In this document: piece after piece, positions 1 through 5,501 of the stretch | Numbering within the stretch: position 1 is the stretch's first letter | Layout of the letters: every line of letters begins with the position of its first letter | Assembly (NCBI GenBank): GCA_021160945.1 | Contig: JAGHBQ010000121.1 | Span: forward strand, 1-5,928 | From: Thermoplasmata archaeon | Lineage (GTDB): Archaea > Thermoplasmatota > Thermoplasmata > Thermoplasmatales > Aciduliprofundaceae | Reading direction: 5' to 3' | DNA: 5,928 nt | The notes under the pieces: generated by a model | Seen by the model: the letters and a program-made list of their open reading frames with translations, nothing else | Databases searched by the model: none | What the model was told of the DNA's origin: nothing | Made by a program: the position numbers and the translations under genes

Positions 1-1
1 G

Positions 2-85
2 AGCAATTATGATACTCTCAACTCCGATTACAACAAGCTGAAGAGTGATTACGACTCCTTGGAGGAGGATTACAAGAGCCTTGAA
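2..85 (+). repeat. 21-bp tandem repeat encoding coiled-coil heptads
   Basis: Four in-frame 21-base units start at 2, 23, 44 and 65. The hexamer GATTAC recurs exactly at 26, 47 and 68, with the diverged AATTAT at 5. Each unit encodes one heptad (SNYDTLN, SDYNKLK, SDYDSLE, EDYKSLE). The array probably continues upstream of the window. It is both a protein repeat and a DNA-level tandem repeat, so its copy number could vary by slippage or recombination. Confidence 0.75.
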
Positions 86-298
86 GATCAGAAGAAATCT
101 GCAACTACCATGGAGTATGTGTTCTTGGCACTGTTCATAATATTCCTGATCCTGACTCCTGTGATGTACATAGTTGGTAAGAGATCTGCAGCACCAAAAG
201 TTGAAGAGGAGCACGCGGAAGAAGAGGAAGCCGAAGAAACATCGGAAGAAGAGATAAGTGAAGAGAGCACCGAGGAGGAAGAGAAGAAGGAGGAATAA
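2..298 (+). CDS. Surface protein C-terminus: coiled-coil stalk, TM helix, acidic tail (5' partial)
   Basis: The open frame runs from the window edge, so only the last 98 residues are seen and the true start lies upstream. Fragment residues 1-28 are four 7-residue units of the form [S/E][N/D]Y-x-x-L-x. Tyr and Leu alternate 3 and 4 residues apart, the a/d pattern of a coiled coil. Residues about 39-58 (YVFLALFIIF onward) form one membrane helix. It is followed by GKRS, so the positive-inside rule puts the C-terminus in the cytoplasm and the coiled coil outside. The last 31 residues contain 20 Glu. This resembles the membrane-anchored stalk of archaeal S-layer or other surface proteins, but the family-defining part is missing and I cannot name it. 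The acidic cytoplasmic tail is unusual for a simple anchor. An ATG-less internal start at TTG 59 is possible by ORF rules but unlikely, since the heptads continue upstream. Confidence 0.8.
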   Translation, partial: SNYDTLNSDYNKLKSDYDSLEEDYKSLEDQKKSATTMEYVFLALFIIFLILTPVMYIVGKRSAAPKVEEEHAEEEEAEETSEEEISEESTEEEEKKEE

Positions 299-299
299 T

Positions 300-328
300 C
301 CTCTTTTAACTTTTTTATATTTTTATTT
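300..328 (+). terminator. Oligo-T terminator of the surface-protein gene
   Basis: Directly after the TAA at 296-298 the plus strand has T4 (304-307), T6 (311-316), T5 (320-324) and T3 (326-328), with no stable hairpin evident. Runs of T on the coding strand are the usual intrinsic terminator in Archaea. Most of the signal lies inside the 3' end of the convergent pheT, where it encodes the last residues and stop codon. Confidence 0.6.
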
Positions 329-1913
329 CCATTGCAATTACTGGATATGTGAGTTCAAAATTTTCTATAACTTCTGGATGTATTTCTCCAAAGAAGCCAA
401 TTTCTTCACCATCCAATAAAATTGAGGCACATCTTCCAGAGATAAAGCTTGGATGCTTTTTTTCTTTGATCTCGTAGTTCTCCATTCCCATATCCCTTAG
501 TATGGCCTCCGTGATAGATTTGCTCTGCGTGAAACTTGCTGAAGAATCAATGTAAATCCATCCAAGATGTTTTTCCATCTCTTTCTTTCTAACATATCCT
601 ATTTCAAAAAGCTTCTGAGGCAACTCCCTATGCTTATTCTTTTTGAGTATTTCCATCAGAGAAGGTATGAGCCAGGTTCTCAGGGTAACTCCTTCTTCCG
701 TTATTGGATTAGCAATCTCCACAAATTTCTCTGGTGGTAATCTCATTGATTCGTATTGCAATCTGAATGATGTTATTGTCAGTGTGGTTACTTCAAGAAA
801 TCCAAGGCCAATCATGATCTCTCTTATTCTCTCATCTCTGTCATCCAAATTTTTAAGTATTACCTCCTTTGAGGGAAGCTCTGTTGTGAAATTATCATAG
901 CGATAACCTTTTGCTATATCTTCTACTATATCCGCTGGATGAAGAATATCCATTCTATAAGGAGGAATTGTTACAATTATATGCGAATTGTGAATTTCCA
1001 CATCATACCTCATTTTTTCCAGAGAGTTTTTTATTTCTTCTTCATTCATTTCCATACCGAGAAGGGAGAAGATATATGATTTTTGAACCTTCATTTTTTG
1101 GTATTCCATCTTTGGAGTCTCAAGAGGTTCATGGGGATAGAGGAGCTTCACACTTTCTATTTTTCCGCCTCTATCTGCAAAGGAGGAAACCAGAATATTG
1201 AGAACATAATTGAGGGTATTCAAATCCGTGCCAGTAATATCAATGAAAATATTTTTGGTTTCTGTTGTAATCTGAGTTAGATTACCATTGATTATTGGTG
1301 GAAAGGAAAGTACATTATCTTCAGAATCCAGGATGAGGGGATATTTCTCATAGCCCTTCAGAATATATGCATACTCTATGCCCTTAGGATGCTTTTCGAG
1401 TATTTCTCCAAGGCTCATCTTTTCTTCAAACCCCAAGGGCTCAAAGGCAAAATTTTTGGGAGAGGCAACATATCTGAAAGGAGGTTTTACTTTATCAAAA
1501 TCGTGAAGTCCTATGGCCAGTTTCTTTCTTTTTCTACCGACTGTTATATGCAACTTTTCTTGAAAATCCATCATACTGCGAATAAAAGAATCATCAATCT
1601 CCAAATTTCTTATTACCGCACCCACTATGTATGGCCTTATATTTTTCAGTTCCTTGTCTACAAAAATTTCTACATTTCCCCTATCTACTTTGTATTTTGG
1701 AGCGCCCAACTCCATTCCGAGGAATCCCTTCATGGCTCTAACAACGCCCTCCACAGTGTAAAGATCAGGACGATCGGGGAAGAATTCCACAAGAATTTCA
1801 TCTCCTTCAATACCTTTTAGGTCAGCGCCCAGCATGGCCACATTCTCCATTAGGAGCTCTTCATTCATACCAAGCTTACGAAGCTCATTCCTCAGCAATC
1901 TTATAACAGGCAT
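315..1913 (-). CDS. pheT: Phenylalanine--tRNA ligase beta subunit, archaeal type
   Basis: This is the beta chain of cytoplasmic PheRS (alpha2beta2), which attaches Phe to tRNA-Phe and through its B3/B4 domain hydrolyses mischarged Tyr-tRNA. At 532 residues it fits the short archaeal/eukaryotic form, which lacks the bacterial EMAP-like and C-terminal anticodon-binding domains. The N-terminal module has FPDRPDL (45-51) and VEGVVRAMKGFLG. The B3/B4 editing region includes GRKRKKLAIGLHDFD (126-140). DITGTD (225-230) precedes B5, which carries PPYRMDILHPADIVEDIA (317-334). The catalytic-like fold follows with ANPITEEG and LRTWLIPSLM (401-420) and GEIHPEV (509-515). The MPVIRLL start matches archaeal PheT and follows a TATA-like box without a Shine-Dalgarno. 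One small deviation is YRY (337-339) where I expect YGY. pheS, often adjacent, is not in this window. The gene ends 16 bases from the convergent surface-protein gene. Confidence 0.96.
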   Translation of the reverse strand: MPVIRLLRNELRKLGMNEELLMENVAMLGADLKGIEGDEILVEFFPDRPDLYTVEGVVRAMKGFLGMELGAPKYKVDRGNVEIFVDKELKNIRPYIVGAVIRNLEIDDSFIRSMMDFQEKLHITVGRKRKKLAIGLHDFDKVKPPFRYVASPKNFAFEPLGFEEKMSLGEILEKHPKGIEYAYILKGYEKYPLILDSEDNVLSFPPIINGNLTQITTETKNIFIDITGTDLNTLNYVLNILVSSFADRGGKIESVKLLYPHEPLETPKMEYQKMKVQKSYIFSLLGMEMNEEEIKNSLEKMRYDVEIHNSHIIVTIPPYRMDILHPADIVEDIAKGYRYDNFTTELPSKEVILKNLDDRDERIREIMIGLGFLEVTTLTITSFRLQYESMRLPPEKFVEIANPITEEGVTLRTWLIPSLMEILKKNKHRELPQKLFEIGYVRKKEMEKHLGWIYIDSSASFTQSKSITEAILRDMGMENYEIKEKKHPSFISGRCASILLDGEEIGFFGEIHPEVIENFELTYPVIAMEIKI

Positions 1914-1930
1914 AGAAGGTAAAAAGAAGG

Positions 1931-1943
1931 GTTATAAAAAAAC
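1931..1943 (-). promoter_or_regulatory. TATA-like box before pheT, overlapping a T7 run
   Basis: On the minus strand the 31-base gap upstream of pheT reads GTTTTTTTATAAC. The TTTATA core is centred about 22 bases before the ATG at 1913. No GGAGG/GGTGA lies between it and the start, which fits a leaderless pheT mRNA with its own promoter. The T7 (1942-1936) starts just after the stop of the upstream gene and could equally be its terminator. Both readings may hold. Confidence 0.5.
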
Positions 1944-1944
1944 T

Positions 1945-2412
1945 TTACCTCAGAGCTTCTAAGGCTAATTTCACAGCCTCTTCGGGCTCATCCGTTTTAA
2001 TATATCTGCCTTTGGTTATTCTCTTCTCATCCAATCCCCAGCTGAAAAGTGAAATTACTGTTTTACCCTCATTCAAGGCGAAGGATATCTCTGATAATGT
2101 GCCCACATACCCATCTATTGCTATAAGAACATCGCTTGCCCTAACAACAAGATGGTTTCTCGCTAGTCCAAAATATGTGGGGATAGCAATATCCACGTAG
2201 GGATTTGCATCCTCTTTCCCATATGGAAGGATCCCGACCGTTATGCCGCCAGCATCCTTTGCACCTTTAGAGGCATGAAGCATTACTCCTCCCAGGCCTC
2301 CGGTAACCAAAACCACCTTATTTTTTCCTATGAGATAACCTACTCTGTATGCCAATTCGCAGATATTTTCCCCACAGGAAGATCCGCCTATAACTCCAAT
2401 AGTATTCCACAT
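1945..2412 (-). CDS. SLOG/LOG-like Rossmann protein, TIGR00725 type, function unknown
   Basis: This 155-residue protein belongs to the SLOG superfamily, which includes LOG cytokinin-type nucleoside phosphoribohydrolases and DprA-like proteins; many members are mislabelled lysine decarboxylases. It opens with a Rossmann strand and loop, IGVIGGSS (5-12). VTGGLGGVM (36-44) and the segment GAKDAGGITVGILP (50-63) are typical of the TIGR00725 group. LARNHLVVRASD (83-94) corresponds to the LOG helix that carries the catalytic Arg. The signature PGGxGTxxE is DGYVGTLSE (100-108), so GT and Glu are kept but Pro and the second Gly are replaced by Asp and Tyr. The length is normal for the small group. 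The ATG at 2412 is followed by a classic N-terminal strand, so I accept it, though no Shine-Dalgarno is visible. No substrate can be assigned, and neighbourhood with pheT and an SSB gives only a weak hint. Confidence 0.85.
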   Translation of the reverse strand: MWNTIGVIGGSSCGENICELAYRVGYLIGKNKVVLVTGGLGGVMLHASKGAKDAGGITVGILPYGKEDANPYVDIAIPTYFGLARNHLVVRASDVLIAIDGYVGTLSEISFALNEGKTVISLFSWGLDEKRITKGRYIKTDEPEEAVKLALEALR

Positions 2413-2417
2413 ACTGG

Positions 2418-2456
2418 TAAAATAAAAATAAAATTGAAAAAATTTTGGGAGAAAAA
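2418..2456 (-). terminator. Repeated T-runs after the SSB gene; possible weak promoter for the LOG-like gene
   Basis: The 44-base gap between the SSB stop and the LOG-like start is almost entirely A/T. Minus-strand T-runs are T5 (2456-2452), T6 (2442-2437), T4 (2433-2430), T5 (2428-2424) and T4 (2422-2419). This fits an archaeal oligo-T terminator for the upstream gene. The TTTTAT core at 2433-2428, about 18 bases before the next ATG, could serve as a poor TATA element. It is not clear whether the two genes share a transcript. Confidence 0.45.
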
Positions 2457-2864
2457 TTACCTTCTCCCAAAACCTCTCCGGCCAAAATTATTTCTTCTCC
2501 TATTATATCTTTCGTGCTCTTCTGCACTCATATCGAGGTTTTCATTCACCTCTTCAATACTTTCCTCGCTCTTCTTTATGGTTCCATACTTACCAACATT
2601 CAGGCGCATATGTCCCCTAACCAGGGAGATATATCCATTGTCCACATAGATTGTTTCGCCTTCATTCACAAGCTCTGCCTGGTCTTCCCACAGGGACATG
2701 GTTATTATCCCGGTTTCGTCGCCTACAACAGCTTCGGTCACATGCTTTGTTTCACCATATCTGGTGTTTATCTCCTTTGGTTCTCCTTTATGAACCACCT
2801 TTGCCAAAACATTTACTCTTTTGGCATAAGGGTTCAGGTCCTTTATTTTGGTTATTTCTTCCAT
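2457..2864 (-). CDS. Single-OB-fold ssDNA-binding protein (Sulfolobus SSB / SOSS-B-like)
   Basis: This 135-residue protein has one RPA-type OB fold (about 5-97) and a disordered tail, the layout of Sulfolobus SSB and human SOSS-B. Such proteins coat single-stranded DNA during replication and repair and may also bind RNA. TEAVVGDETGIITMSLWEDQ (43-62) matches the family's central strands, and RGHMRLNVGKYG (83-94) the later ones. Trp59 aligns with the base-stacking Trp56 of the Sulfolobus protein. By my alignment the other two stacking aromatics (Trp75, Phe79) become Tyr78 and Val82. The tail has an acidic stretch (99-118) and then a basic tip with nine Arg, ending GRRGFGRR. The ATG at 2864 is supported by the family N-terminus (MEE...) and a weak GGAAGTG about 7 bases upstream. 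It is first in a run of three minus-strand genes. Confidence 0.88.
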   Translation of the reverse strand: MEEITKIKDLNPYAKRVNVLAKVVHKGEPKEINTRYGETKHVTEAVVGDETGIITMSLWEDQAELVNEGETIYVDNGYISLVRGHMRLNVGKYGTIKKSEESIEEVNENLDMSAEEHERYNRRRNNFGRRGFGRR

Positions 2865-2882
2865 TTTCTACACTTCCTTATT

Positions 2883-2891
2883 CTATATTTT
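2883..2891 (-). promoter_or_regulatory. Proximal TATA-like element of the SSB gene
   Basis: The minus strand reads AAAATATAG, centred about 22 bases before the ATG at 2864. That is the same spacing as the boxes before pheT and the polyferredoxin gene, and it would give a leaderless transcript. It is a weaker match than the distal box at 2920-2933, so it is an alternative rather than a firm call. Confidence 0.35.
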
Positions 2892-2919
2892 GGCTTTCGC
2901 CACAACACCCTAAATGATA

Positions 2920-2933
2920 CTGATATAAAAAGA
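2920..2933 (-). promoter_or_regulatory. Distal TATA box of the SSB gene
   Basis: The minus strand reads CTTTTTATATCA, a good archaeal TATA box preceded by purine-rich GGGAAT. With the usual spacing, transcription would start near 2901 and leave a leader of roughly 35 bases. That leader ends with GGAAGTG, a partial Shine-Dalgarno, before the ATG. Confidence 0.55.
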
Positions 2934-2940
2934 TTCCCAC

Positions 2941-2950
2941 ATATGCATAT
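2941..2950 (+). promoter_or_regulatory. Perfect 10-bp palindrome between divergent promoters
   Basis: ATATGCATAT is a perfect palindrome just upstream of the distal SSB TATA box and about 50 bases upstream of the polyferredoxin TATA box. A dimeric regulator could bind here, but the match is short and A/T-rich, so chance is quite possible. Confidence 0.2.
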
Positions 2951-2971
2951 ACTCTCCTGAAGATATTATTT

Positions 2972-3015
2972 TTTGAAATGTTTTTTAAAAATCGATAAAA
3001 TTATATAATTTCAAA
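2972..3015 (+). promoter_or_regulatory. Inverted repeat TTTGAAAT / ATTTCAAA around the AOR-operon TATA box
   Basis: Perfect 8-bp arms lie at 2972-2979 and 3008-3015, with their centres 36 bases apart. The right arm starts at the last base of the TATA box. A protein bound to both arms would compete with TBP/TFB. With such A/T-rich arms and a 28-base spacer this is only a candidate operator. Confidence 0.25.
2993..3008 (+). promoter_or_regulatory. BRE plus TATA box of the polyferredoxin-AOR operon
   Basis: CGATAAAA (2993-3000), a purine-rich BRE-like element, is followed by TTATATAA (3001-3008), a near-ideal archaeal TATA box. Its centre is about 22 bases before the ATG at 3027. The bases between (TTTCAAAGCCTAAACTTT) contain no Shine-Dalgarno, so the mRNA is probably leaderless, starting at or next to the ATGATG. 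Confidence 0.7.
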
Positions 3016-3026
3016 GCCTAAACTTT

Positions 3027-3563
3027 ATGATGGATGCATCCCCAGATGAGCCTGAGAGAGCCTGGATTCTCATAACACCTGATAAATGTAGTGGATGCAG
3101 ACTCTGTGAGATCGTATGCTCTCTTGAACATGAGGGGATAATATGGCCTGAGGTATCGCGCATAAGAATATACGAATTTATTCCTGGAATCAATGTTCCT
3201 CACACGTGCGTCCAGTGTCCGGACTATCCGTGTGTGGAGACGTGCAACTTTGATGCCCTTACCGTTGATGAGAGTACAGGAGCAATTCTTGTAAAAGAGG
3301 AAAAGTGCACAGAATGTGGGGCGTGTATTCTTGCTTGCCCCGGCACAGTTCCTAGGATACCAAAGGGAAAAGGAAGTGTTATCATTTGCGATTTATGTGG
3401 AGGAAATCCAAAGTGTGTCGAGATATGCCATGCAGCAGGTCACGATGCCTTGAATTTGGTGAAGGGCAAATATCGCTCAGTTTACAGAACCTTTGCAAAA
3501 GATCCTGTGAAGAAGAGTTTTGAGCTTGCAAGAAAGGTGTACGGAGAGGAGTTTATGGGGTGA
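3027..3563 (+). CDS. Polyferredoxin electron-transfer subunit, four [4Fe-4S] motifs, AOR partner
   Basis: This 178-residue cytoplasmic protein has no signal peptide or membrane helix. It has exactly sixteen motif cysteines in four sets: 21/24/27/31, 61/64/69/73, 94/97/100/104 and 121/124/130/134. Sets 1 and 3 are CxxCxxCxxxC; set 2 has four residues and set 4 five residues in the middle gap. This is the HycB/DmsB-like architecture with the clusters arranged as a wire. Similar small subunits accompany AOR-family enzymes (AorA, the WOR5 small subunit, BamC, YdhY). Its role is inferred to be passing electrons between the pterin enzyme and ferredoxin or another carrier. The stop TGA is part of the next gene's Shine-Dalgarno and lies 4 bases before that gene, so expression is coupled. 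Two ATGs in tandem (3027, 3030) make the exact start uncertain by one residue; the TATA distance supports either. Confidence 0.92.
   Translation: MMDASPDEPERAWILITPDKCSGCRLCEIVCSLEHEGIIWPEVSRIRIYEFIPGINVPHTCVQCPDYPCVETCNFDALTVDESTGAILVKEEKCTECGACILACPGTVPRIPKGKGSVIICDLCGGNPKCVEICHAAGHDALNLVKGKYRSVYRTFAKDPVKKSFELARKVYGEEFMG
3557..3563 (+). promoter_or_regulatory. Shine-Dalgarno that fixes the AOR start
   Basis: GGGGTGA is a strong match to the archaeal anti-Shine-Dalgarno and ends 4 bases before the ATG at 3568. It includes the TGA stop of the polyferredoxin gene. It supports ATG 3568 over the in-frame upstream ATG at 3520. Confidence 0.8.
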
Positions 3564-3567
3564 GAGC

Positions 3568-5439
3568 ATGAAAGGCTATGCAGGGAAGTTGCTTGACATC
3601 GATTTAAGTGGAGAAAAAATATGCGAAATTGAGCTTGCCGAGAAGATGCTCCAGTTTTATGGTGGCAGGGGATTAGGCACTTATCTTCTATGGAAAGAGC
3701 TTGGGGAAAAGTGGGAAAAAGTTGACCCGCTTGGAGAGAAGAATATTCTTCTCATCCTCACCGGACCCCTAACTGGCTACTATCCAGGAATGAAGATGGC
3801 AGTAGTTTCAAAATCCCCTGAGAGCAACGGTGTGATTGGTAGCGTTTTAAGCAGTGAGGCTGGACTAGAACTCAAGACTGCTGGCTATGACGGAATCATA
3901 ATTCGAGGAAGAGCCAAAAATTCAGTTTATCTTCTTGTAAATGATGAGGATATAGAAATATGCGATGCAGAAAAGTACTGGGGTATGGGAGGAATTGAGC
4001 TTTATAAATCTCTACTCAAAGATGCTTATGAGAGACTAGAAAGGAATTGGAAGTTGAGAGGAATTCCTAAGGAGCCCGCGATGCTTTACATAGGAAAGAG
4101 CGGAGAAAACAAAGTTCGCTTTTCGGCGATAATGACGAAGCTCATGCACGCTGCTGGCTATGGGGGCTTTGGAGCAGTAATGGGATCCAAGAATCTCAAA
4201 GCAATACTGGTTAAGGGAAATGGTCCCCTTCCAGATGTACACGATAAAGAGAAGCTCAGAGCTCTTCTGAGAGATTTCTGGAAAGAGCTTTTCACGATGA
4301 GCACCTTTCGCCAATGGGGAACCGGCCCAGGTGGTTACAGCGTTGGGAGAGATCGCTCCAGCCAGCCTGTGAGAAACTGGCAGGAAGAATATCATGATGA
4401 TGAGAGAATAAGTGTGGTAAATTTTGAACTCAAAGCTTGGATAAAGAAGTACTGGGCTGATTATGGCTGCCCGGTTAACTGCATGAAGATTTCATATCTG
4501 CGTTACGGACCTTACAAGGGATCGCTCACAGATGCTCCTGATTACGAACTTATGGCTTATCTCGGCACCAACCTCGGCATCTTCGAACCTGAGAAGATAA
4601 TTTATCTCTCTTATCTTGTGGATGAGCTGGGGCTTGACGGAATTAATGCGGGAAATGTTCTGGGATTTACAGCTGAGCTCTATCAGCGTGGAATCCTTAC
4701 AGAAAAGGATATTGGTTTTAAGCTTGATTGGGGTGACGAAAAATCTTTTGCAAGGCTTCTTCATCTCATTGCTGAGAAAAAGGGAATTGGGAAAATTCTG
4801 GCAGAAGGCACATATAGAGCAGCACTCGAAATTTCAAAGATGAAAGGAATTGATGTCATGAAGTATGCTGTCCATGTTAAAGGGATAGGCGTTGGAGCCC
4901 ATGGCATCCGAAGCGAACTAGATTACACGAAGAACATAAGTTATGCTGTATCTGTTCAGGGCGGAGATCATACTTCCACTGCTACACTTCCTGCCAAGAG
5001 CTATGAAGGCGAGATTGTCAACGCCTACTATGACTCAGCGGTAATATGCAACTTTTTGACGAAACCAGGTTTTGAAAGAATTTTGGAATTTGGAAACTAT
5101 GTTACTGGATTTGAAATAACTCCTGAAAAATGGCTCAATGAAATGGGGCTGAGGATAATTCATCTCCAGAGAATTCTGCTACTTCTAGGTGGACCAGATG
5201 TTCACTGGGATCCGAGAATTCATGATGACAATCCAGAGCACTTTTACGAGCCACTTCCAAGTGGACCTGTGAAAGACAAAGCACCCACGAAGAATGGTAT
5301 AAGAGAAAAAGTGAGGCAGTATTATCGAGAAATGGGCTACGATGAAAATGGAATTCCAAAGGAAGAGGTACTTGAAGAGCTTGGCATAGGAGAGGCAAAA
5401 CGCGAATTAAAGCGTATAAGAAAGTATCTTAATCTGTGA
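3568..5439 (+). CDS. Aldehyde ferredoxin oxidoreductase family W/Mo-pterin enzyme
   Basis: This 623-residue protein is close to the family's usual 600-650. The N-terminal domain opens MKGYAGKLLDIDLS and has GGRGLG (32-37), LTGPLTG (64-70) and the conserved block AAGYGGFGAVMGSKNLKAI (195-213). By motif matching to Pyrococcus AOR, Glu327 (PDYELMA) corresponds to the active-site Glu. DELGLD (352-357) is the DxxGLD pterin loop and DSAVIC (489-494) the second pterin loop, with Cys494 a cluster ligand. Cys301 and Cys305 are the other cluster ligands, but the first position of CxxCxxxC is Asp298. GGDHTST (465-471) follows in the C-terminal domain. The family oxidises aldehydes to acids with ferredoxin, or performs related reductions in BamB. 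The substrate is not readable here. I chose ATG 3568 over 3520 because of the Shine-Dalgarno and the family N-terminus. The gene is second in a two-gene operon; no cofactor or transport genes are in view. Confidence 0.94.
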   Translation: MKGYAGKLLDIDLSGEKICEIELAEKMLQFYGGRGLGTYLLWKELGEKWEKVDPLGEKNILLILTGPLTGYYPGMKMAVVSKSPESNGVIGSVLSSEAGLELKTAGYDGIIIRGRAKNSVYLLVNDEDIEICDAEKYWGMGGIELYKSLLKDAYERLERNWKLRGIPKEPAMLYIGKSGENKVRFSAIMTKLMHAAGYGGFGAVMGSKNLKAILVKGNGPLPDVHDKEKLRALLRDFWKELFTMSTFRQWGTGPGGYSVGRDRSSQPVRNWQEEYHDDERISVVNFELKAWIKKYWADYGCPVNCMKISYLRYGPYKGSLTDAPDYELMAYLGTNLGIFEPEKIIYLSYLVDELGLDGINAGNVLGFTAELYQRGILTEKDIGFKLDWGDEKSFARLLHLIAEKKGIGKILAEGTYRAALEISKMKGIDVMKYAVHVKGIGVGAHGIRSELDYTKNISYAVSVQGGDHTSTATLPAKSYEGEIVNAYYDSAVICNFLTKPGFERILEFGNYVTGFEITPEKWLNEMGLRIIHLQRILLLLGGPDVHWDPRIHDDNPEHFYEPLPSGPVKDKAPTKNGIREKVRQYYREMGYDENGIPKEEVLEELGIGEAKRELKRIRKYLNL

Positions 5440-5446
5440 TTTTTCT
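5440..5446 (+). terminator. Short T-run after the AOR gene
   Basis: T5 followed by CT directly after the TGA stop is a weak oligo-T terminator. The rest of the 62-base gap holds the promoter of the next gene and no hairpin that I can see. Confidence 0.3.
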
Positions 5447-5458
5447 ATGACTGGCATA

Positions 5459-5480
5459 CCTTATAAAAAGATTTATAATC
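5459..5480 (+). promoter_or_regulatory. Two TATA boxes before the secreted-protein gene
   Basis: CTTATAAAAAG (5460-5470) and TTTATAAT (5472-5479) are both good archaeal TATA boxes. The second is centred about 26 bases before the ATG at 5502, ideal for a leaderless start. The first would give a leader of roughly 10 bases. No Shine-Dalgarno with proper spacing is present. Confidence 0.6.
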
Positions 5481-5501
5481 AATTTCATATTTATCCTTGT
5501 G

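Noticed and set aside
2..85. CRISPR or other non-coding repeat array
   Set aside because: The 21-bp units are contiguous, in frame and encode regular coiled-coil heptads; there are no spacers.
1389..1820. 143-codon plus-strand frame inside pheT
   Set aside because: It is antisense to conserved PheT domains and has no domain or start signal of its own.
1945..2412. Calling the LOG-like protein a lysine decarboxylase
   Set aside because: That label is a historical misannotation of the SLOG/LOG superfamily; no PLP-binding motif is present.
315..2864. A single SSB-LOG-pheT operon as a new functional system
   Set aside because: The gaps of 44 and 31 bases contain T-runs and TATA-like cores with no Shine-Dalgarno, so independent transcription is at least as likely, and no functional link between the three can be shown.
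2445..2960. 171-codon plus-strand frame opposite the SSB gene
   Set aside because: It runs antisense to a well-supported gene and through its promoter; the protein has no recognisable domain and an odd Phe/His/Cys-rich composition.
3520..3567. Longer start for the AOR gene adding 16 residues
   Set aside because: It overlaps the polyferredoxin gene, lacks a ribosome binding site, and the family starts at MKGYAGK; ATG 3568 has GGGGTGA at ideal spacing.
4036..4395. 119-codon minus-strand frame inside the AOR gene
   Set aside because: It is a shadow of strongly conserved AOR coding sequence, including the GGFGAVMGSKNLKA block.
3027..5439. Assigning the pair as benzoyl-CoA reductase BamBC
   Set aside because: The architecture is compatible, but no other aromatic degradation genes are in view and AorAB- or WOR5-like pairs fit as well.
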